Shown piece by piece: positions 1-7,327 of a stretch of 22,815 nt of DNA. The translations under genes were made by a program, and so were the position numbers. The stretch covers positions 1 through 22,815 of the forward strand of contig CAKTZK010000016.1 in assembly GCA_934635515.1 (NCBI GenBank), written 5' to 3'. Numbering within the stretch: position 1 is the first letter of the stretch; the number at the start of each line of letters is the position of its first letter. The DNA comes from an uncultured Oscillospiraceae bacterium (GTDB lineage: Bacteria; Bacillota_A; Clostridia; Oscillospirales; Oscillospiraceae). The notes under the pieces were generated by a model. The model made no database searches, was not told where the DNA came from, and saw nothing but the letters and a program-made list of their open reading frames with translations.

Positions 1-832
1 GGTCGGACGCGGTCTGCTGGAGCGTATCCAGGGTCCGCTGGATCTCCTGCAGGGCGGTATAGATCATGCGGTCGAGCTGGGCGGCGGTCTGCTGCCACTG
101 GCTGGTGTCGGGCAGGTTTGCGTTGATGCCGCTGATGGCCTGGGCCAGTTTTTCGGCATCATAGTCCACGCCGGTCCCTGCCGAAGAAAAGGCGTCCATA
201 GTGGACCGGCAGCCGCCCAGCAGATCCTGGACCTGGTAGAACAGGCCCTTCACCGCCGCCTCGGGATCGTTGGCCGTCAGATCGGCGGCCAGCAGGTTGG
301 CCTGGGTCATTACACCGCCGATGACCACCTCCAGGTAGTTTTCGTTGATGGTGCGCTTCAGGCTCTCCACAGCCGTGTCGGTGATCTTTGTGGCCACGGC
401 GTTTTTCTTAGCGTTTTCGTAATAGGTGATGGAGGGCTTGCCCGTCCACTCCGTCAGCATATTGAACATGTTATACGTAAAGTCTTTGCCGATGACCACG
501 GCGGCGTAGTAGTCTCCGGCGTACACGCCCTCCCGGGCGGCCTCGTCGCTCTCTACCGGGACCCAGTGAATACTGGTGGCCTCCCGCAGATCCGCTACCA
601 CATCGGCGCCCTTGTTGGTGTATACACCGTCCTCGTCCGTATAGCCCTGGTCCAGGGATGCCACGGCGATGGAGATCCTGCCGGTATTGCCGTAGGGATC
701 CCAGTTGGAATAGATATTCAGCCATGCGTACAGGCTGGGCAGGATGGCGATGGCCACCGCCACCGCGCAGGCAAAGAAGCATTTGCTCAGCGACTTGATA
801 TCGGTTTTGAAGACCGTCCAGATATTCCGCAT
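1..832 (-). CDS. YhgE/Pip-family membrane protein, N-terminal part
   Basis: Partial gene: the start codon is at 832-830, 277 codons are visible and the C-terminus lies beyond the window start. The frame is open throughout. A perfect AGGAGG-type ribosome site (837-842, reverse strand) precedes the ATG. The protein begins MRNIWTVFKTDIKSL, followed by a hydrophobic segment at about residues 20-40 and then the YSNWDPYGNTG stretch. This layout is typical of YhgE/Pip proteins: ABC-2-like membrane proteins with a large extracytoplasmic loop between the first and the later transmembrane helices. The visible loop (about residues 45-277) is helix-rich and contains many Gln/Leu/Thr residues, as in family members. 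Known relatives include the phage-infection protein Pip of Lactococcus and components linked to type VII secretion. The function here is not determined. It is transcribed away from the heme locus, so a functional link is not implied. Confidence 0.85.
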   Translation of the reverse strand, partial: MRNIWTVFKTDIKSLSKCFFACAVAVAIAILPSLYAWLNIYSNWDPYGNTGRISIAVASLDQGYTDEDGVYTNKGADVVADLREATSIHWVPVESDEAAREGVYAGDYYAAVVIGKDFTYNMFNMLTEWTGKPSITYYENAKKNAVATKITDTAVESLKRTINENYLEVVIGGVMTQANLLAADLTANDPEAAVKGLFYQVQDLLGGCRSTMDAFSSAGTGVDYDAEKLAQAISGINANLPDTSQWQQTAAQLDRMIYTALQEIQRTLDTLQQTASD

Positions 833-1049
833 AGTTCCTCCTGTCAGACTTTTTTCCATTTTACCATTCTTATCTCATCTTAGCAGAATCTGAGCGGAAA
901 ATCCATAGGGAAAACGTTTGATTTCTTCAAAATACAAAGCGATAGACGTATTTTGCGCAGGATATCACATTCCCGGCCCGGTGAACACATGGATAAGGGG
1001 GAAGGGGGCGGGAGGCCGGAAATTGTGCAATTCGCCGTGGGAAAACGGA

Positions 1050-1078
1050 TTGCATAGCGGGGCGGCTTATGCTATAAT
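1050..1078 (+). promoter_or_regulatory. Sigma-A-type promoter of the regulator gene
   Basis: A -35 element TTGCAT (1050-1055) is separated by 17 bp from a perfect -10 TATAAT (1073-1078), which also carries an extended TG (1070-1071). Transcription would start near 1085 and give a leader of about 120 nt before the ATG at 1206. The leader contains a GC-rich potential hairpin around 1100-1120 and the operator-like palindrome at 1155-1174. The rest of the gap from 833 to 1049 is the AT-richer upstream region of the divergent gene; no gene or other convincing element was seen in it. Confidence 0.7.
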
Positions 1079-1154
1079 AGGGCACCGGCATACAGGCACG
1101 CGCTCAGGGAGCTGCGCAGGAAAACCGCTGTGTGACCGCTTTTATTATGACAAG

Positions 1155-1174
1155 AAGTTAGTTGCATCTAACTT
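1155..1174. promoter_or_regulatory. Operator-like palindrome, AAGTTAG-N6-CTAACTT
   Basis: Perfect 7-bp inverted repeat with a 6-bp spacer, lying 31 bp before the regulator start codon and just after a possible second -10 (TATTAT, 1143-1148). The same core GTTAG-N6-CTAAC occurs before the NEAT operon (2229-2244), and with one mismatch before the permease gene (8266-8281). The half-site resembles the GTTAG/CTAAC halves of DtxR/IdeR-type iron boxes. Binding by either of the two DtxR-like proteins encoded here is an inference. Confidence 0.6.
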
Positions 1175-1205
1175 AAACGGACGCTGTAATAGGGAGGGTG
1201 AAAAA

Positions 1206-2039
1206 ATGGAAGATGATGTGAAAATTTTCAGGCTCAGAGTCCTGCTCTGCTTTTTGCGGTCTGACCCGGCGGACTGCACCGTTACCGGCATTTCCCGGAC
1301 ATTGGGGGAGGAGAAATACGCTGTCAGCCGGGCCATGGCGGCTCTGGAAAAGGACGGATACATTGACCGGGAGGACATCCGCAGCCCTATCGTTACGGAA
1401 AAGGGCTACCGGGCGGCGGCCCGCTACGCCCAGCGGCTGGAGATCGCTCTGAACCACCTGCTCTACGAGGGGGTGGATATGGAGAGCGCCAAAAAGGACG
1501 CCTTCGTCTGGGCTCTCTACTGCACCGACAGCACCATGGACGCCGTGCGGGCCACCGAGGAGCGCTACCGGGTGAAGTATGAGCTGCGGGAGCAGAAGCA
1601 GTTCACCGGCGCCGCCCTGTGCAAAAGGCTCAAGGACGGCAGCTACGAGTTTCCCTTCCTGATCTTTAGGGAGCACATCAAAAACGGCAGCAACCTCTCC
1701 ATGGCCAACGAAGGATTTTATCATCCCTGCACACTGTCGGTGAAAAACGGCGTGGGAACGGTGCAGCTGCGGGCGGTGTCTATCTCCGCGAAGTCCCAGT
1801 TCAGCGGGGCGCTTATGAGCGGCAAGGTGAAAAGTGTCCGCTACTTTGACGCCGGGCGTTATATCCGGGCCGAGTCCAACGGGCAGATATTCTCCTTTCC
1901 CGCGGACGTGCTCCGGTTTGTCAATGTGGGCTCCGGCACCGGGCAGATCCTCCACGGCAGCGTCTGCCTGCAGATGGAGTGCTCCGTGGGGCCCATCCAC
2001 ATGCCCGAATCCAGCGCGATATTTACCATGCTCATATAA
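1206..2039 (+). CDS. DtxR-like winged-helix regulator fused to a NEAT-like C-terminal domain
   Basis: 277 aa, with no signal peptide or membrane segment, so probably cytoplasmic. The start at 1206 is chosen because GGGAGG (1192-1197) sits 8 nt upstream; the frame is open further upstream but lacks such a site. Residues about 7-66 form a winged helix (YAVSRAMAALEKDGYI as the recognition region). Residues 89-114 (GVDMESAKKDAF...) align without gaps to the DtxR-family protein encoded at 10075-10464, but its ligands Cys103, Glu106 and His107 are Phe100, Ala103 and Leu104 here, so the primary metal site appears lost. Residues 144-277 resemble a NEAT domain: a DGSY opening, then LSMANEGFYHP...LSVKNG, which matches NEAT hallmarks and the second NEAT of the neighbouring surface protein (LSMSNDAVNH...VTVKNG). 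Candidate ligand residues His265 and Met266 lie in the last strand pair. It probably controls the downstream heme operon. The DtxR part is secure; the NEAT call is by motif only. Confidence 0.7.
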   Translation: MEDDVKIFRLRVLLCFLRSDPADCTVTGISRTLGEEKYAVSRAMAALEKDGYIDREDIRSPIVTEKGYRAAARYAQRLEIALNHLLYEGVDMESAKKDAFVWALYCTDSTMDAVRATEERYRVKYELREQKQFTGAALCKRLKDGSYEFPFLIFREHIKNGSNLSMANEGFYHPCTLSVKNGVGTVQLRAVSISAKSQFSGALMSGKVKSVRYFDAGRYIRAESNGQIFSFPADVLRFVNVGSGTGQILHGSVCLQMECSVGPIHMPESSAIFTMLI

Positions 2040-2040
2040 T

Positions 2041-2062
2041 TTTGTTGCGCATTTGCAACAGG
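2041..2062. promoter_or_regulatory. Inverted repeat TGTTGC-N6-GCAACA, upstream copy
   Basis: TTTGTTGC (2041-2048), a 6-bp spacer, then GCAACA (2055-2060), immediately after the regulator stop codon. The arms pair perfectly over 6 bp. No T-run follows, so it is a poor intrinsic terminator. A near-identical element lies 78 bp downstream, which suggests a protein-binding site upstream of the NEAT operon promoter. Confidence 0.5.
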
Positions 2063-2118
2063 GAAAAACGGCGGAATTTCAAGGGGAACGGTCTCCGGGG
2101 CCTGGAAAAATACGCCAT

Positions 2119-2140
2119 TTTGTAGCAGATGCGCAACAAA
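2119..2140. promoter_or_regulatory. Inverted repeat TTTGTaGC-N6-GCAACAAA, promoter-proximal copy
   Basis: Eight-bp arms with one mismatch around a 6-bp spacer, with the same half-site and geometry as the copy at 2041-2062. It ends 8 bp before the proposed -35 element at 2149, a position typical of activator sites or of repressors that bind upstream. The binding protein is unknown; the adjacent DtxR-NEAT regulator is the nearest candidate. Confidence 0.5.
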
Positions 2141-2148
2141 CTGACCTC

Positions 2149-2176
2149 TTCACAAGCGGCCGAAGTGTGCTAAAAT
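2149..2176 (+). promoter_or_regulatory. Probable promoter of the NEAT/heme operon
   Basis: -35 TTCACA (2149-2154), a 16-bp spacer, then -10 TAAAAT (2171-2176) preceded by TGTGC as an extended -10. A second, weaker possibility is TTAACA (2217-2222) with an 18-bp spacer to TAACTG (2241-2246), which would overlap the operator at 2229-2244. Start-site mapping would be needed to choose between them. Confidence 0.5.
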
Positions 2177-2190
2177 AGGCTCCGTTAAGC

Positions 2191-2218
2191 AAGAGCCCAC
2201 TGAGGCGGCTGTTTTTTT
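2191..2218 (+). terminator. Weak terminator or attenuator in the operon leader
   Basis: AGCC (2194-2197) pairs with GGCT (2207-2210), with a mismatch and two further A-T pairs outside, followed directly by seven T residues (2212-2218). The stem is short, so termination would be weak. It lies between the promoter at 2149-2176 and the operator at 2229-2244. GAGCC (2193-2197) could also pair with GGCTC (2178-2182), an alternative structure. Confidence 0.25.
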
Positions 2219-2228
2219 AACACATGCG

Positions 2229-2244
2229 GTTAGATGGTGCTAAC
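2229..2244. promoter_or_regulatory. Operator-like palindrome GTTAG-N6-CTAAC before the NEAT operon
   Basis: Perfect 5-bp arms and a 6-bp spacer, the same core as the site before the regulator gene (1155-1174), ending 40 bp before the NEAT protein start codon. It would be bound downstream of the proposed transcription start, or over the alternative promoter. Two perfect copies in exactly the two relevant leader regions argue for a shared iron/heme regulator. Confidence 0.6.
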
Positions 2245-2284
2245 TGCGAAAAAACTTCCCACCGGGAAAGAACAGGAGGAAACT

Positions 2285-5200
2285 ATGAAAAAAGGAACCA
2301 AATCGCTTCATCGGCTTCTGTCGCTTTTGCTGGCCGCTGTGATGCTGCTATCCTGCAGCGCGGTAACGGCATTTGCGGCGGGGAGCGATGGTAACACAAG
2401 GGAAGCGGTCTACCTGGGCGTGCCCACGGACGTCGCGGACGGTGTTTACTATGCCGATGTTAACATGAAACAGGCAAACAAACCGGAACAGAACTCCATG
2501 GGAAATGCGGCTCTGCGCGGCAGCGAGAGCTACAAGAAAAACCAGCCGGGAGATAAGGAATACCGGCCCATCGTCATTGTGAAGGACGGCAAGGTCACGG
2601 CACTGCTGGAATTCATGCCCATGGGCTTTTTGGGGATGTACGGCTTTATGATGGAGCTGGAGGGGATCTATCCCGGCAGCTTCACCCAGTTCGGCATGCC
2701 GAATACCAGCGATCCCGAGACCGTATTCACACTGACGCAGTCGCTGACCTATCAAAAGACCACCGACGGCAAGATCGTGTACGACGGATACAACGACCCG
2801 GACTCCAAGTACAAGTTTGACGGCCACAAGCTCCGCCCGGCGGGCTTTGGCAAGGAGGCGGAATACCTCAACATCGTCGACAAGTATTACAGCCATCTGC
2901 TGGCGCTGGACGTTACGCCGGTGATGGCAAAGGACGACGGGGAAGCGGTTCCCACCACGGCTGCGGAGTATACCGGAGACCACGCGGCTTTCTGCCATGT
3001 GTTTGTGCCGGTGATGTTTGATATCTCCGCCTCCTCCGGCGACCAGTACGCCCGCATGGAGGTGAACTGGAAGACGCTGGAGAAGATCGAAAACCCGGAA
3101 GAAAACGCGCAGTACATGCTGTATGTGGCGTCCCAGACCAAGACCGACGGCTGCAGCCAGGCCAGCGTTTCCGCCTTTGAGAGCGCCTACACTCAGGTGC
3201 GGACGGCGCTGGAAAATGTATGGAGCAAGCAGCATCTTGACCTAAGCAGCAGCGACTACAGCGCCCAGCCTGTGCTGGACCTCAAGCAGTATACGGACGC
3301 TGAAAACAAGGCCATGGCCCAGAAGCTGAAGGCTGCCATCGACGGCCTGACCAGCGCCGACAAGCAGGCGCTGCAGAAGGCTCTGGACGAGGCGAAGACT
3401 GTGGATGAGACGGCGTACACCGCCGACAGCTATCAGGCCCTTGCTAAGGCCATGGAAGCGGCGCAGAGCGTATATGACGATGCTGCCGCCACCCAGGAGC
3501 AGATCGACGCCCAGGTCACTGCGCTGAGCAAGGCTATGGACGGCCTGGTGCCGGCATCCGATGCCAAGGGCTGGGACGGCGTGACGGTAAAGCAGCCCCA
3601 GGTAAGCGGCGACAGCGTGAACATCACCTCCCCGGAGGAGCTGGCCTGGCTGGCGAAGGAGGTAAACGGCGGCCGGAGCTTTGCCTGCGTATTCCTGGAA
3701 AACGACATTGACCTGAACGCCAAGGCCTGGACGCCCATCGGCACCAAGGATCATCCCTTTACCGGGGAATTCTATGGAAACGGCCACACCGTTACGGGCC
3801 TGGCGATAAAGGGCAACGACAACTATCAGGGCCTGTTCGGCTATGTGAAGGGCAAGGAAAAGGAAAATGCCGCCATCAAGGACCTAAGCGTAGAGGGCGT
3901 GATCAAGACCACCGCCACCAATGTGGGCGGCGTTGTGGGAAGCGCACTCTATACCAGACTGAATGACCTCAGCAGCAACGTGAAGATCACCGTTGACCGG
4001 CTGAATAACAACGACTATGTGGCCGTGGCCGGCGGCATTGCGGGCGAGGCGCTGTACTGCGACATCGTGCACTGCTTTAATACGGCCGACATTACCGCCA
4101 CGCTGCAGGAAAAGGTGGGCGGCATCGTGGGCTACGCCTCCGGCTGCTACATCCGCAACAGCGGCAACAGCGGCACCATCACGGCCGGCGGCTCCACCGG
4201 CGGCATTGTGGGCAACTACTTTGTGCGCAGCGGCTCCAAGGGCGTTATCAGCTGCTACAACAAGGGCACTGTGAACGGCAACGGCGCATCTGTAGGCGGC
4301 GTTATCGGCACGGCGACCTCTACGGGCAGCGATGCCCAGGGCGTATACGGAAACCTGTATAACCGGGGCGATGTTACGGCCCAGCACACCGTGGGCGGCA
4401 TCATCGGCGCCTACTCCGGCGGAGACCTCTCCACCATGTCGGCCTGCTACTCCACCGGCAAGATCACGGCCACTGTGGCATCCAGCGACAGCGCCTGCGC
4501 CCTGGTGGGCCGGCTCTACAGCGGCATGATCTTCTACAGCTACGCCCAGGAGGGCAGCGCTGACAAGCTCTATACCAAGGGCCTCAGCAAGGCAACGCAG
4601 CTGGTGAGCAACTGCGAGTTTAAGAGCGCCGACTGGCTCAAGGGCGATACATTCTTTAAGGCAATAGGCTCGGCGGCTTCCTCCTATGACAAGGACACCT
4701 ATGGCCTCAACGACGGCTATCCGGTCCTGGCCTTTGAGGCAGCCGACCGGCTGAGCCAGATCAAGGCGGATGCCGTGGCGGAGCTGGTGGCTTATAAAAA
4801 CCCGGCTGACTACAAGGGCCTTTCCAAGGACGCCGTGAAAAAAATCAAGGCCGACGCCCTGACCGCTATCAATGGCGCTGAGGATGAAGAGGGCGTAAAG
4901 AAGGCCCTGGCGGATGCCAAGGCGGCTCTGGACACCGTGCCCAACGACGCCAACTACGGCCTGGACCTGACCGTGCTGCGCCAGAAGCTGGCGGAGGCAA
5001 AGGCTCTGGAGGCCAAGGGCGGCGACCTGTATACCCAGGAGAGCTGGAACAGCTTTACCGCCACCATCACCGGCATTGACTATCTGCTGGACAGCGGCTT
5101 CGGCACGCAGGATAAGGTGGAGCAGTACATCGGCTATCTGGAGAAGAACACCGCCGGTCTGACCTATCGGGATGCGGACTATTCCGCCGTGGAGAAGGCC

Positions 5201-6466
5201 ATTGCCTCCATCCCGGAGGATCTGTCCCAGTACACGGAGGAGACCGTCGCTGCCGTAGAGAAAGCCAAGGCAGCCGTTGTCCGGGGCAAGAAGATCACCC
5301 AGCAGAGCGAAGTGGACGCCATGGCCGCCGCCATTAACGACGCGGTGGCCAAGCTGGAGAAAAAGTCTGACGGCAGCCTTGACTTTAAAAACCTGTCGGA
5401 CGGCGTGTATTCCATCCAGTTTACCATGGTGAAGCTGAACCGCAGCGACCTGTCCATGTCCAACGACGCGGTGAACCACACCGCCAAGGTCACCGTGAAG
5501 AACGGCAGCTATACCATTACCATGAACTTTAAGGGCCTGCACTATCTGAATCGCTTCGGATATCTGGCCAAGCTCTCCTACTATGATAGCGGCTATACCT
5601 ACGGAAACTACGGCGCGGTGAGCGGCACCCTGAAGGCCGCCACGGTGCTGAGCCTCCAGAAGAACGCCGACGGCAGCGATGTTATGGACGAGTTCAACGT
5701 GCCTGGCGGGTGCGCCGAGGGCATGAAGTATCCCCAGACCATCTCCTTCCCGCTGGTGGATACGGCCAAGGCTGACAGCGAGGGCTATATCCCCCTGCAT
5801 GTGTTCGTGCCCGTGATGGAAGACATTTCCGCAGGCAACGGCGACCAGGATGTGCTGATGAAGCTGGACTTTGCCTCCCTGAAGCAGACCACCGAGGACG
5901 ACCCGGCCTTCCAGCCGGAGAAGCCCCAGGAGCTGTCTCCCGCGGTGGACTTTACCGACAAGACCACCGGCGTGCGGGTGAAGGCCGACAAGGGCGTGCT
6001 GCCCGAGGGCGTGCAGATCGCTATAAAGGAGATCACCTCCGGCAGCGACTACGACAACGCCGCCTCCGCCTTGGGCCAGGTGGGCAAGAAGTTCAAGCTC
6101 TATGATGTGCGCTTCCTGGATAAGGATGGCAGCGAGATCAGCCCCAACGGCACCGTTACCGTGATCGTGCCGGTGCGTGCCGGCTATAACGGCGCGGACG
6201 CCGCCGTTTACCGGATCGGCGAAAACGGCGCAAAGACCCTCATCAAGGGCACTCTGGACGGCAGCGGCTACGCTGTTATCACCAAGAGCGCCGGGCAGTA
6301 TGCGCTGGTGGAAAAGGGCAGCACCGTTACCGACGCGGAGAACACCAACAGCGGCGTAAACACCGGCGATGCCGGCATCGCCCTGTGGCTGGTGCCCATG
6401 ACGGTATCCGCCGTGCTGCTGGCCGGTGTGGCCCTAAAAAAGCGCAAAATCGAAAGAGGAGAATAA
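2285..6466 (+). CDS. Giant surface protein with two NEAT domains, FIVAR and GLUG repeats
   Basis: 1393 aa. The start at 2285 has AGGAGG 5-10 nt upstream and gives a clean signal peptide (MKKGTKSLHRLLSLLL..., cleaved near residue 32). Domains in order: NEAT-like 1 (about 52-268, opening DGVYYADVN and closing HVFVPVMFDIS...MEVNW); a FIVAR-type helical repeat (about 335-424); a GLUG-repeat beta region (about 430-818, repeated GGI(V/I)G motifs); more FIVAR-like helices (about 826-1026); NEAT-like 2 (about 1040-1203, DGVYSIQFT, LSMSND, HVFVPVMEDIS); a beta domain (about 1217-1344); then a hydrophobic anchor (about 1366-1385) ending in KKRKIERGE. A NTGD motif before the anchor resembles a degenerate sortase signal. 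The likely role is to capture heme or hemoproteins outside the cell and pass heme to the Shp-like protein encoded 3 bp downstream. The usual NEAT heme ligand motif YxxxY is not seen in either NEAT copy, so ligand and affinity are uncertain. Confidence 0.85.
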   Translation: MKKGTKSLHRLLSLLLAAVMLLSCSAVTAFAAGSDGNTREAVYLGVPTDVADGVYYADVNMKQANKPEQNSMGNAALRGSESYKKNQPGDKEYRPIVIVKDGKVTALLEFMPMGFLGMYGFMMELEGIYPGSFTQFGMPNTSDPETVFTLTQSLTYQKTTDGKIVYDGYNDPDSKYKFDGHKLRPAGFGKEAEYLNIVDKYYSHLLALDVTPVMAKDDGEAVPTTAAEYTGDHAAFCHVFVPVMFDISASSGDQYARMEVNWKTLEKIENPEENAQYMLYVASQTKTDGCSQASVSAFESAYTQVRTALENVWSKQHLDLSSSDYSAQPVLDLKQYTDAENKAMAQKLKAAIDGLTSADKQALQKALDEAKTVDETAYTADSYQALAKAMEAAQSVYDDAAATQEQIDAQVTALSKAMDGLVPASDAKGWDGVTVKQPQVSGDSVNITSPEELAWLAKEVNGGRSFACVFLENDIDLNAKAWTPIGTKDHPFTGEFYGNGHTVTGLAIKGNDNYQGLFGYVKGKEKENAAIKDLSVEGVIKTTATNVGGVVGSALYTRLNDLSSNVKITVDRLNNNDYVAVAGGIAGEALYCDIVHCFNTADITATLQEKVGGIVGYASGCYIRNSGNSGTITAGGSTGGIVGNYFVRSGSKGVISCYNKGTVNGNGASVGGVIGTATSTGSDAQGVYGNLYNRGDVTAQHTVGGIIGAYSGGDLSTMSACYSTGKITATVASSDSACALVGRLYSGMIFYSYAQEGSADKLYTKGLSKATQLVSNCEFKSADWLKGDTFFKAIGSAASSYDKDTYGLNDGYPVLAFEAADRLSQIKADAVAELVAYKNPADYKGLSKDAVKKIKADALTAINGAEDEEGVKKALADAKAALDTVPNDANYGLDLTVLRQKLAEAKALEAKGGDLYTQESWNSFTATITGIDYLLDSGFGTQDKVEQYIGYLEKNTAGLTYRDADYSAVEKAIASIPEDLSQYTEETVAAVEKAKAAVVRGKKITQQSEVDAMAAAINDAVAKLEKKSDGSLDFKNLSDGVYSIQFTMVKLNRSDLSMSNDAVNHTAKVTVKNGSYTITMNFKGLHYLNRFGYLAKLSYYDSGYTYGNYGAVSGTLKAATVLSLQKNADGSDVMDEFNVPGGCAEGMKYPQTISFPLVDTAKADSEGYIPLHVFVPVMEDISAGNGDQDVLMKLDFASLKQTTEDDPAFQPEKPQELSPAVDFTDKTTGVRVKADKGVLPEGVQIAIKEITSGSDYDNAASALGQVGKKFKLYDVRFLDKDGSEISPNGTVTVIVPVRAGYNGADAAVYRIGENGAKTLIKGTLDGSGYAVITKSAGQYALVEKGSTVTDAENTNSGVNTGDAGIALWLVPMTVSAVLLAGVALKKRKIERGE

Positions 6467-6469
6467 ACC

Positions 6470-7315
6470 ATGAAGCATACCGCAAAGGCTTTGCGGATGC
6501 TGTGCAGTGTGGTCGTAATGCTCGTCCTGGCGGCGAGCATTACGGCTATCCCTGCCTATGCGGCATCCAACGGCATTTATCTGGCAACCGCTACCCCCCA
6601 TTACCGCCACCCCACCACCGGCGTTATTGAGGACGTCGGCGGCGACGGCTCTGCCGTTTTGGGGCAGTCTATGACCGAGAGCGCCCTTTACCGGCAGGCG
6701 CTGGTGGAGGTGGATCCCCATGGAACTACTTATGTGACCGTGCGGCTGAAGCTGATGGATAATATCCAGAACCCCCAGTTTCAGGTGGACGGCTCGGCTG
6801 TCAGCGCGTCGCTGATGCAGGAGGACTACACGGAAAATACCGCCGACTACCGCATGCGCGTGGGCAGCGAAAACAGCGTTATCCGCTGCAATATGTATGT
6901 GGTGCCCATGGGGCGTGAGGTGATCTTCTACATCACCGTTTCCGCGCTCCAGAGCGGGTCCGGCGATTTCATCACCAGCGTGACGGTGGAAAAACCCAGC
7001 ACGCCGGCGTCTGAGCCTGCGGATGAGACACCCGCCAAGACGCCTGCGGAGACCACTCCGGATACGCAGACGCCTGCGGCTTCGGACATCAAACCGGCTC
7101 AGGACAGCACCAAGACAGGCGAGAGCGGCCAGGAGGAGACCCCCACGGGGCTCCAGGAATTTGACGCAAACGGCAATCCCACCCAGGGGCAGAGCACTGC
7201 GAAAACCGAAAAGAGCGGCGGGTCCGCTGTCTGGTGGGTGCTGGGCGGGCTTGTCCTCGTTCTGGCCGCAGGCGGCTGCGTGTGGTATTTCGGCTTTTTC
7301 AAGAAAAAGAAGTAA
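6470..7315 (+). CDS. Shp-like membrane-anchored heme-binding protein
   Basis: 281 aa with a signal peptide (cleaved near residue 31), one beta-rich domain (about 34-173), a Thr/Pro/Glu-rich linker (about 175-245) and a C-terminal membrane helix ending in a Lys tail (FFKKKK), so it sits on the outer face of the membrane. The domain matches the streptococcal Shp heme-binding family: PHYRHPTTGVIEDVGG, GQSM and VVPMGREVIFYI. Shp binds heme with two Met side chains (Met66 and Met153 in S. pyogenes); Met68 (GQSM) and Met147 (PMGR) are the apparent equivalents here. It starts 3 bp after the NEAT protein gene with GAGGAG upstream. Expected role: accept heme from the NEAT protein and give it to the lipoprotein encoded next. 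Confidence 0.85.
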   Translation: MKHTAKALRMLCSVVVMLVLAASITAIPAYAASNGIYLATATPHYRHPTTGVIEDVGGDGSAVLGQSMTESALYRQALVEVDPHGTTYVTVRLKLMDNIQNPQFQVDGSAVSASLMQEDYTENTADYRMRVGSENSVIRCNMYVVPMGREVIFYITVSALQSGSGDFITSVTVEKPSTPASEPADETPAKTPAETTPDTQTPAASDIKPAQDSTKTGESGQEETPTGLQEFDANGNPTQGQSTAKTEKSGGSAVWWVLGGLVLVLAAGGCVWYFGFFKKKK

Positions 7316-7327
7316 GAGGCAAAGACT

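Noticed and set aside
1080..1150. Cobalamin- or other riboswitch-like leader before the regulator gene
   Set aside because: The leader is GC-rich and can fold, but no known riboswitch consensus was recognised.
918..1205. Upstream extension of the DtxR-NEAT gene to an earlier in-frame start
   Set aside because: The extension crosses a perfect promoter and the operator palindrome and has no ribosome site; the ATG at 1206 has one.
2041..2062. Inverted repeat read as a terminator for the regulator gene
   Set aside because: The 6-bp stem is followed by GGGAAAAACG, not by T residues, and a matching copy lies downstream, so a protein-binding site is more likely.
3884..5800. 638-codon open frame on the minus strand inside the NEAT protein gene
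   Set aside because: It is antisense to a gene with clear domains. It is rich in His/Gly/Val/Gln, has no recognisable domain and no ribosome site, and is explained by GC-rich codon bias of the real gene.
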